In this document: piece by piece, positions 54,543-61,713 of the stretch
Numbering within the stretch: the first letter of the stretch is position 1
Layout of the letters: the number at the start of each line of letters is the position of its first letter
NCBI RefSeq assembly: GCF_012863495.1
Contig: NZ_JAAVJL010000001.1
Span: 1,550,001-1,614,000, forward strand
DNA from: Pseudanabaena yagii GIHE-NHR1
GTDB taxonomy: Bacteria > Cyanobacteriota > Cyanobacteriia > Pseudanabaenales > Pseudanabaenaceae
DNA: 64,000 nucleotides
Direction of reading: 5' to 3'
Translations under genes and position numbers: made by a program
The notes under the pieces: model-generated
The model's input: the letters and a program-made list of their open reading frames with translations, nothing else
Told to the model about the DNA's origin: nothing
Database searches by the model: none

Positions 54543-55508
54543 TTAGACTTTTCGAGATAAAAGCATACTTAGATATTGATGTGCTTCTGCCCAAGTGGGG
54601 ACAAGGTTAATTGCTGATTGAAAGCACGCGATCGCTTCGTCAACCTTGCCAATATTATTTAAGACAATGCCGAGGTTGAAGTAGGGCTGAGCGAAATTTG
54701 GATCAATATCGATCGCTTCTTTATAAGCCAAGATGGCATCTTTTAATTGGTCGCGACGGAGGAAAGTACTACCGAGGTTGCAGTGGGCATCGGCATAGGC
54801 GGGATCGATCTGAATTGCTTTTTCAAAACAAGCGATCGCTTTACTTTCTAATTCTTCTTTGAGCGATTCTTGATCAGAACTAATGGAACTTATTTTTTGT
54901 AAATACGCTACCCCAAGTGCATTGTAATCCTTGGCTTGCAATAGTTCTGAGCTATGATTATCAGCGCGTTCATAAATGGTATTAACTGCTTCAGGATCAT
55001 TGCTTTGGAAATGTACCTGTGCGATCGCTCGATAGCCATCCACATAATCAGGATTTGTCGATATTGCTCTTTCATAGCTATCTATGGCATCGGCGAGTCT
55101 ACCTCTTTCCTTGAAACTATCACCCAATTTGCAGTGGTACTCTGCTAAGAAGCGATCAGGATGTAGTTCTAGCGCTTTCTGAAAATGGGTAATGGCTAAT
55201 TCACTCCATCCCATTTGTTGATAGGCATTTCCTAGACCTAATTGAGACTCTAGGGACTGTGGATTGAGTTGGACAGCTTTACTAAAACTAGTGATCGCTT
55301 CCATAAAGTTGCCTTGCTGGTGATATATTGACCCAATACGCTCATGGGCAGCCGCAAATTCAGGATTAATCGCTAAAGCGCGTTGATAATTTTTGAGAGC
55401 CAGAGGAAGATTATTAGCGGCGAGATAGCGATCGCCAAATTGCAGATAGGTCTCGGGAGATTCAACAGATGGGCTTACGGAATTGATAACATCACTCATA
55501 ATGGGCAC
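54543..55508 (-). CDS. TPR repeat protein
   Basis: A 321-residue soluble protein with about eight TPR units covering residues 17-320 ('YLQFGDRYLAANNLPLALKNYQRALAINPEFAAAHERIGSIYHQQGNF...'). The units are diverged from each other, unlike the homogenised array in the gene at 32662. There is no enzyme domain, signal peptide or membrane helix. The role is presumably scaffolding; partners are unknown. An ATG at 55508 opens the frame. Confidence 0.85.
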   Translation of the reverse strand: MPIMSDVINSVSPSVESPETYLQFGDRYLAANNLPLALKNYQRALAINPEFAAAHERIGSIYHQQGNFMEAITSFSKAVQLNPQSLESQLGLGNAYQQMGWSELAITHFQKALELHPDRFLAEYHCKLGDSFKERGRLADAIDSYERAISTNPDYVDGYRAIAQVHFQSNDPEAVNTIYERADNHSSELLQAKDYNALGVAYLQKISSISSDQESLKEELESKAIACFEKAIQIDPAYADAHCNLGSTFLRRDQLKDAILAYKEAIDIDPNFAQPYFNLGIVLNNIGKVDEAIACFQSAINLVPTWAEAHQYLSMLLSRKV

Positions 55509-55623
55509 AGTCAGATATTGTGGAATGGTGAGGAAAAGGCTTGGCGCTATGTCAAAAATTTAATACCATATTTCCCCAAAACATTGCAGCAATTTCAGTC
55601 CTGATCAAGATCGCAGTTTCCCT

Positions 55624-57165
55624 ATGTCAGTTAACTTCACAACTCGCTTCTTTTCGGTCACATTATTTACTCTCGCAAGTATTGTGACCCAACCCGCTTG
55701 GTCTCAAGTTGGGGAATATTGCCAATTTGATAATGAGGCGATCGCGAATAAAGATAATTTAAGGGCGGCAACTTTGCAAAATACGAGTGATCGTAATATC
55801 AAACTTGCGGCAGACAAGGAATATCTGGCAATTGTGAAACAGCATAGTCAAGATCTTAATATCTGTCGCCAAAAATCTTGGTTGAAGACGCAGGGGATTT
55901 GGCTCCGTCTCTATCCCTGTGATTTGCAGGCAGGGAAACTGGATGAAGTGATGGATCGGATTGTGAACCGTGGCTATAACCAAGTATTTGTAGAAGTTAT
56001 TTCGGAAGGGAAGATTCTCTTACCCCAATCGGAAAATATTACGGCTTGGGACTCTCTTGTGCAATCGGAAAAATATAAAAATGCAGACTTATTAAAACTA
56101 GCGATCGCAAAGGGAAGAGAACGTGGACTTAAGGTTCATGCTTGGATCTTTACGATGAATGTGAGTAAGGCTTATGGACAAGGCTTTGATCGCAGTGGCT
56201 TATCACGTCAAACTGTGGCAAGACAACAGGCGATCGCTCTGAATGGTAACGGGGACAATACCATGTCAATCGTTGAGAACTTGGGTAAAAATCCTGAAGG
56301 TGAAGTGCCAACAAGGGATCAGTTATTTATCGACCCTTATAATTATCAAGCTCAAAGTGATTTGTATTTAGCAGTAAATGAAGTGGTCAAGCGCAAACCT
56401 GATGGCGTGGTTTTTGACTATGTGCGTTACAAGCGTGGTGCGGGTGCAGCTTCGGTGGTGAGTAATGTGCGCTATCTCTGGATTTATGGTCAGGCTTCTT
56501 TACAAGCATTACGCGATCGCGCTGAGAATTTTCAAGGAAGGGAGCTAATTAATCGCTTTCTCAAGCAGGGATATGTCACACCAACTGATTTACAAACTAT
56601 CAAGAAACTCTATCCTCAAGAATCAGAACCATTATGGCAAGGTCGTCTTCCGATGCAGTCAAATGCCTTAAACAAAGATGCCGCGATCGCCTACTGGCAA
56701 AGTGAGCTTTGGCGGCTAGCAGTTGGTCATGCTTTTATTGGTGTCACCTATTATTTGGGCATTGTTTCCAAACCCGTTTTTCGTCAAGGACTTCCTGCTG
56801 GAGTTGCCTTTTTTGCTGATGGTAATCAACCAGTTGGCGAAGGTTTCGATTCGCGGATGCAGCCTTGGCATTTGTTCCCAAGTAGTTACGAGTTTCAGCC
56901 GATGGCATATGCCGCCTGTGGCAAGCCTGACTGCATTGTTGCTTTAGTGCGTCGAGTATTCCAATATGCTCCTAGTGATGCTCGCATTTCACCAATTTTA
57001 GTAGGTCAGTGGGGTGAAAACTCTAATAATCGTCCTGCTCTAGAAGTACAAATGCAAGCAATTCATGATACTTTTCCTTCCGTAAGTTCCATTAGTCACT
57101 TCACTTTCGGTTGGCATAATAGAGAATTAGCTTTTACGCGATCGCGCCAATTTTGTAAGCTGTAG
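55624..57165 (+). CDS. GHL10-like secreted glycoside hydrolase
   Basis: A 513-residue protein with a signal peptide (about 1-27, 'FFSVTLFTLASIVTQPAWSQ'). A TIM-barrel-like domain resembles the glycosyl-hydrolase-like 10 (GHL10) group: 'QGIWLRLYPCDL' and 'VMDRIVNRGYNQVFVEVISEGKILLPQS' near the start, 'GLKVHAWIFTMNV' and 'DGVVFDYVRYKRG' in the middle. Members act on cell-wall or extracellular polysaccharide; the substrate is not known. Twin short motifs ('GKPDC', 'YAACG') give possible disulphides. It is separate from the exopolysaccharide genes at 40.7-46 kb. Confidence 0.78.
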   Translation: MSVNFTTRFFSVTLFTLASIVTQPAWSQVGEYCQFDNEAIANKDNLRAATLQNTSDRNIKLAADKEYLAIVKQHSQDLNICRQKSWLKTQGIWLRLYPCDLQAGKLDEVMDRIVNRGYNQVFVEVISEGKILLPQSENITAWDSLVQSEKYKNADLLKLAIAKGRERGLKVHAWIFTMNVSKAYGQGFDRSGLSRQTVARQQAIALNGNGDNTMSIVENLGKNPEGEVPTRDQLFIDPYNYQAQSDLYLAVNEVVKRKPDGVVFDYVRYKRGAGAASVVSNVRYLWIYGQASLQALRDRAENFQGRELINRFLKQGYVTPTDLQTIKKLYPQESEPLWQGRLPMQSNALNKDAAIAYWQSELWRLAVGHAFIGVTYYLGIVSKPVFRQGLPAGVAFFADGNQPVGEGFDSRMQPWHLFPSSYEFQPMAYAACGKPDCIVALVRRVFQYAPSDARISPILVGQWGENSNNRPALEVQMQAIHDTFPSVSSISHFTFGWHNRELAFTRSRQFCKL

Positions 57166-57248
57166 CGATATTGTGCCAAGGTGCTTACTAAAGATCAAGT
57201 AAACTAAAAAAATCAAAATTGCGTTTAATTATATTAATTATATTTTCT

Positions 57249-58601
57249 ATGGCGAGAATTAGGCAACCTAAGCCATTTACACAACTCTTAAAGGAAATAA
57301 AATATGAAAACTTTATACCTCTTCTTGGGAAATATGGAGCAACGGATACCCAAGGAAGATACTTACATTGGAATGAATTTAAATGGAGAGTAGAGCAAGG
57401 TGACGATGAATCTGCTGCATGGTTAGCAACTAAAGTTTCTCGAAAAGCAATCACTAAGAATTTACAACTCTTGCAAGCTGAAGGAGATATGCAATTTAGT
57501 TACTGTGTACCCGACTCACTTTTTGCTCAATTACATACCATTGATAAGATGACAGGAGGAGGTCGCGAAATTAGTGATGAAGATTTGGTTTCTTCTAACG
57601 AGAAAAATCGTTATCTCATTAAAAGTCTGATGCTAGAGGAAGCAATTACTTCATCACAGTTAGAAGGAGCCTCAACCACTCGTGAAGTTGCAAAGGAAAT
57701 GCTAGAGAGGAGTCTTGCTCCAAAAGACAAATCACAGCAAATGATCCTCAACAATTATCGATTAATGAAAAAAGCTGTTGAGAAGAAAGATGAACAATTA
57801 TCGATTGAATTGATTCTAGAACTACATGAAATTGCTACACACGATGCTATTGATAATCAAGCGATATCGGGGCAATTAAGAACAGACAACAAAGTTTTTG
57901 TTACAGATTTTCAAGGTGACTATACTTTTTACCCCCCTGACTGGACAACTATTGAATCTAGATTACAGAGTTTATGTGACTTTGCCAATAGTGGGCATGG
58001 ACAAATTGAGCGTAACAACTTTGTTCATCCAATTATTAAGGCGATCATTCTGCATTTTATGATTGCCTATATCCATCCATTTGGTGATGGCAATGGCAGA
58101 ACAGCCAGAGCTATTTTCTATTGGAGTATTCTGAGATCAAATTATTGGCTATTTGAATATATATCCATTAGTAAATTTATCCAAGAAAAACGTAGTGACT
58201 ATGACAAGGCATTTATCTATACTGAAACTGATGATTTTGACCTTACCTATTTTCTATATAACCAAGTTGGCACGATCACCAAAGCAGTGAAATCTTTGTA
58301 TGAGTATATAGACAGGAAAAAACGTGATTTCTATGAGTTTATGACTTGGATCGATCAGAGTCCTGTGGCAAAAACATTAATGAGAGGACAGTTAGAAATA
58401 TTAAAAGAAGCTCTAAAATCCCCTGGGAAAGAATTTACCTCAAGACAAGTTGCGATGGATTTTGGGGTAACAGAGAATACAGCGAGAAGTTATCTTAAAA
58501 CTCTAGTAGACAAAGATTTATTGATTTTAGCTCAATCTAAGCAAGGTAAAACCAGAATCTATATTGCTCCAGCCAACCTAAAGTCAAGATTAAAACTTTA
58601 A
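57249..58601 (+). CDS. Fic family protein (probable AMPylator) with C-terminal HTH
   Basis: A 450-residue Fic protein. The core 'IHPFGDGNGRTARAIFYW' holds catalytic His276 and the anion-binding loop. The inhibitory helix 'SSQLEGAST' (near 135-143) lies N-terminal, a class II arrangement that keeps the enzyme off until relieved. A C-terminal winged helix (about 388-440, 'EFTSRQVAMDFGVTENTARSYLKTLVDKDLL') suggests DNA binding. Fic enzymes move AMP to target hydroxyls. I chose ATG 57249, giving 'MARIRQPKPF'; a TTG ten codons upstream adds only hydrophobic residues. A frameshifted Fic remnant lies at 46205. Confidence 0.9.
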   Translation: MARIRQPKPFTQLLKEIKYENFIPLLGKYGATDTQGRYLHWNEFKWRVEQGDDESAAWLATKVSRKAITKNLQLLQAEGDMQFSYCVPDSLFAQLHTIDKMTGGGREISDEDLVSSNEKNRYLIKSLMLEEAITSSQLEGASTTREVAKEMLERSLAPKDKSQQMILNNYRLMKKAVEKKDEQLSIELILELHEIATHDAIDNQAISGQLRTDNKVFVTDFQGDYTFYPPDWTTIESRLQSLCDFANSGHGQIERNNFVHPIIKAIILHFMIAYIHPFGDGNGRTARAIFYWSILRSNYWLFEYISISKFIQEKRSDYDKAFIYTETDDFDLTYFLYNQVGTITKAVKSLYEYIDRKKRDFYEFMTWIDQSPVAKTLMRGQLEILKEALKSPGKEFTSRQVAMDFGVTENTARSYLKTLVDKDLLILAQSKQGKTRIYIAPANLKSRLKL

Positions 58602-58612
58602 AAAGTAAGGAA

Positions 58613-59410
58613 TTACTTCTTCAAAACTAAACCAATAATTAATAAGATTGCACCTACTGCAAAGCATCCAACCATTCCATAGAAAAAGCCTTTCGCTGCA
58701 TTAGCAGTAGATTTTGCGAGTTCTTCTTCACTCTTAAGAGAAATGATAAATTTTTTGTCAGATTGAATTGGCTTACGCAGTGTTAACTTACCTCCCTCAT
58801 CGGCGGCTGTGCCAATTACTAAAACCTCGCGATCGCATGGCAAAATCGACTCTGTGTAACGATAACCAATTGTGCGCCTACCGCCCATCCCTGAACCAAG
58901 GGCTAATGTAAAGCCTCCAAAAGATATCGATGTACCAGTAGTATTCTCCCTCCGAAACTCATTTAATATCTGTACAGTGTCGATGTTGCCGCCATCGGGA
59001 TTGACTATTAGTTCACCAGAGTTATCTACTAAGCTAAAGGGAATGGATTGCGTATTACTAGAAACTGTTTCGGAACCACTCCGAGTTTCCGTGCGGGATT
59101 TGCCTTCGCTATCGCGGGTGGTGTATTGCTCCTCATATTCTCTGACAACCTTCATGCTGTAATGCACACAAGGTGATTGCTTAAGCTCGGAAATTAAAGG
59201 GCGATCGCTACGGATCATCCCGCGCACCTTCACATACTCACGTAAATTGCCGCTCCCGATTTCGCCTGCAATTTCACTGGCAATCCTTTGTAATTCTGCT
59301 ATCGTTGACGAAGTCGCAGAGCGGATGCTTTGGAGTTTTGTGCTGTAGTTCTTTTGCACAAAAAATAGAATGATGCCAATTACAATGAGAATACCACCAA
59401 AAATTGCCAT
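58613..59410 (-). CDS. GIDE-domain membrane protein
   Basis: A 265-residue protein with membrane helices at both ends (about 3-20 and 241-262) and a central beta-rich domain. 'GNLREYVKVRGMIRSDRPLISELKQSPCVHYSMKVVREYEE' and 'YRYTESILPCDREVLVIGTAADEGGKLTLRKP' match the GIDE domain family (named after a ubiquitin-ligase group in eukaryotes, from recall). Prokaryotic members have no RING finger, and their function is unknown. It is convergent with the Fic gene by a gap of 11 bases, so both 3' ends are tightly packed. Confidence 0.8.
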   Translation of the reverse strand: MAIFGGILIVIGIILFFVQKNYSTKLQSIRSATSSTIAELQRIASEIAGEIGSGNLREYVKVRGMIRSDRPLISELKQSPCVHYSMKVVREYEEQYTTRDSEGKSRTETRSGSETVSSNTQSIPFSLVDNSGELIVNPDGGNIDTVQILNEFRRENTTGTSISFGGFTLALGSGMGGRRTIGYRYTESILPCDREVLVIGTAADEGGKLTLRKPIQSDKKFIISLKSEEELAKSTANAAKGFFYGMVGCFAVGAILLIIGLVLKK

Positions 59411-59499
59411 AGGATTGTAATAGTAATACGCTTTTGCTATGGATTAAAATTAACATAGGCATCTTGAGATTTAACTCAACTTTACGGAATTTACAAATT

Positions 59500-60891
59500 A
59501 TGGTTTCAACACTTACGAGTAGTATTCATATTCAAGAAGCGATCGCTAAACAACGCGCTTTTTTTGGCACTGGTAAGACCAAAAGCTATGATTTTCGGGT
59601 AGCGCAACTCAATAAGCTCTTAGGTGTAATTCAAGAACATGAACAGTTAATTCTAGATGCTGTTTATGCCGATCTTCGTAAACCTGCGATCGAGGCATAT
59701 GGTAGCGAGGTTTTGATTACCCAAGCAGAAATCAGATATACGCTCAAACATCTCAAAACTTGGATGAAACCTCTTAAGGTAGGAACCCCTATCACTTTAT
59801 TCCCTAGTTCTAGTTATATTCATGCAGAGCCTTTAGGTGTAGTCTTAATCGTAGCACCTTGGAACTATCCTTTTTCTTTGATGATTCAGCCCCTCATTGG
59901 CGCGATCGCCGCAGGCAATTGTGCCATTCTCAAACCATCTGAGCATACTCCGCATACTTCCAAAGCGATCGCCAAAATCATTAACAATAACTTCGATCCG
60001 AGTTTTATCACTGTGATCGAAGGGGGCATAGAAACCAATCAAGCTTTACTTGCGGAAAAGTTTGACCATATATTTTTTACAGGTGGCACAGCGATTGGCA
60101 AAATTGTCATGGAAGCTGCGGCAAAACATTTAACTCCCGTAACCTTGGAACTCGGTGGCAAAAGCCCCTGTATTGTTGATTCAGACTGTGATTTAGACAT
60201 TACTGCTAAGCGCATTATCTGGGGTAAATTTTACAATGCTGGACAGACCTGTGTTGCGCCAGATTATCTCTTAATCCAGAAGAGTATTAAACCCTTACTA
60301 ATTGAGAAGTTAGTCACCTGTGTCAAAACATTCTTTGGTGATGATCCTCAAGCAAGTCCAGACTTTGCGAGGATTGTCAATGAGCGTCAATTCGATCGCT
60401 TAGTGAATTTACTTGATGAAGGTAAAATCTTGATCGGTGGACAAAGTGATAAAGGCGATCGCTTTATTGCGCCTACATTGATTGATCAAGTATCTCCCAA
60501 CTCCAAAATTATGGAAGATGAGATCTTTGGTCCCATCCTACCGATTTTGGAATATGACCAACTTGATGAGGCGATCGCTTTTATCAATGCGCGACCTAAA
60601 CCATTGGCTCTCTATCTATTTTCTAAAAATAAGCAAATTCAACAGCGGATTGTTCAAGAAGTTGCCTTTGGTGGTAGCTGCTTCAACGATACCATTATGC
60701 ATCTTGGTAATCCTGAACTTCCCTTTGGTGGTGTTGGTAATAGCGGTATCGGTAGCTATCATGGCAAAGCTAGCTTTGATACGTTCTCTCATCGCAAGAG
60801 TATTCTGAAAAACTCTTTCCGCTTCGATCTTAAATGGCGCTATCCTCCCTACACGATGACTCTAGACACCTTAAAGAAGATGATTAAGTGA
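59500..60891 (+). CDS. Aldehyde dehydrogenase, fatty-aldehyde type
   Basis: A 463-residue NAD(P)+-dependent aldehyde dehydrogenase. Catalytic Cys251 lies in 'NAGQTCVAPDYLL' and general-base Glu217 in 'TLELGGKSP'. The cofactor site has 'WNYPF' and 'FTGGTAIGKIV'. It belongs to the short class-3-like group with a hydrophobic C-terminal end, which in cyanobacteria oxidises long-chain aldehydes. I chose ATG 59500; an upstream in-frame start at 59434 adds residues without family match. The stop TGA (60889-60891) falls on the boundary of a 140-bp repeat insertion. Confidence 0.9.
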   Translation: MVSTLTSSIHIQEAIAKQRAFFGTGKTKSYDFRVAQLNKLLGVIQEHEQLILDAVYADLRKPAIEAYGSEVLITQAEIRYTLKHLKTWMKPLKVGTPITLFPSSSYIHAEPLGVVLIVAPWNYPFSLMIQPLIGAIAAGNCAILKPSEHTPHTSKAIAKIINNNFDPSFITVIEGGIETNQALLAEKFDHIFFTGGTAIGKIVMEAAAKHLTPVTLELGGKSPCIVDSDCDLDITAKRIIWGKFYNAGQTCVAPDYLLIQKSIKPLLIEKLVTCVKTFFGDDPQASPDFARIVNERQFDRLVNLLDEGKILIGGQSDKGDRFIAPTLIDQVSPNSKIMEDEIFGPILPILEYDQLDEAIAFINARPKPLALYLFSKNKQIQQRIVQEVAFGGSCFNDTIMHLGNPELPFGGVGNSGIGSYHGKASFDTFSHRKSILKNSFRFDLKWRYPPYTMTLDTLKKMIK

Positions 60892-61030
60892 TGTTATGTG
60901 GAACCCTCATCCCCCAACCCCTTCTCCCGCAGGAGAAGGGGAGCAAAACTCCTATTATTTTCTTGGTTCCCCTCTCCTGCGGGAGAGGGGCAAGGGGTGA
61001 GGGTTTTACAGCCTTCCACGTAACATCAGT
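60887..61030. repeat. MITE-like element D (140 bp), copy 3
   Basis: Same repeat as at 27242: TGATGTTATGTGGAA at the left, TTCCACGTAACATCA at the right and the two CTCC-GGAG palindromes between. TGATTAAGTGA occurs on both sides (about 60881 and 61029), so a target duplication of roughly 9 bp is likely, and it lies right at the stop codon of the aldehyde dehydrogenase gene. Confidence 0.75.
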
Positions 61031-61054
61031 GATTAAGTGAATGTGAGTTCGATA

Positions 61055-61191
61055 TAGCTATCCTAAATGAGATGCGAGTGGCTTCGACTTCGCTCAGCCA
61101 ACCATAAACCTAATAGCTATCCTAAATGAGATGCGAGTGGCTTCGACTTCGCTCAGCCATCAGTTTATGGTTGGCTGAGCGAAGTCGAAGT
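61055..61191. repeat. Tandem 46-bp repeats and long palindrome
   Basis: The 46-base unit TAGCTATCCTAAATGAGATG... ending CGCTCAGCCA occurs at 61055-61100 and again at 61114-61159. A palindrome links GCTTCGACTTCGCTCAGCC (61081) with its complement near 61174-61190. The core words are those of MITE-like element A. Confidence 0.7.
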
Positions 61192-61208
61192 CAATGATTC
61201 TTGCAACT

Positions 61209-61266
61209 GATTTTGGGCGGTCGCCCAAAATCAAACAAAAGCCTTGCTAAGCAAGGCTTTTGTTTG
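61209..61266. repeat. Two palindromes
   Basis: GATTTTGGGCG-GTC-GCCCAAAATC-type stem at 61209-61231, and a 16-bp perfect stem CAAACAAAAGCCTTGC, loop TAA, at 61232-61266. Confidence 0.65.
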
Positions 61267-61301
61267 TTGAACTGACGTTAAACTACAGCGCTTTGCGATG
61301 A

Positions 61302-61369
61302 CTTGAAATTCAGAGAAATTTTTGAAAGTACGGCTTGTCAAGCTTTCAAAAATTTCTCTGAATTTCAAG
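61302..61369. repeat. 27-bp perfect palindrome
   Basis: Arms CTTGAAATTCAGAGAAATTT... and complement, 27 bases each, around a 14-base loop. It is among the longest stems in the window and is not next to a gene end. Confidence 0.65.
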
Positions 61370-61713
61370 CCTCAATAGAATTTAAGATAGTAAACGCGAT
61401 AGATTAGCGACTTTTGTCTATAAAATTAGTGATTGTTAGACGTATTGAAATATAGACTGTTAGGATATTTGGAGAATTGATTGAGCAGTTTCTTAAATTT
61501 CTATTTCGATATTCTGTAGATGCTTCACTTGTTTTTCAAGCTGTCTTAGTATTTTTGCTAGAACAAATTATGGTAGTGCTAAATGAGTAAGGATGGGCGG
61601 CGCTTCGCGCCGCCCATCCTTACCAAAATAAATCCTTTCCTTGTTAGGACTACCCAAATTACTAGTATGAAGGTTTTTTAATTGCTTTTTCTTATATATG
61701 TCGGTAAAAATTT
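61370..61713. other. Leader of the truncated kinase gene
   Basis: About 340 bases without a gene. A 17-bp palindrome GTAAGGATGGGCGGCGC with loop TTC lies at 61587-61623. The remainder is AT-rich and probably contains the promoter of the kinase at 61714. Confidence 0.45.
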
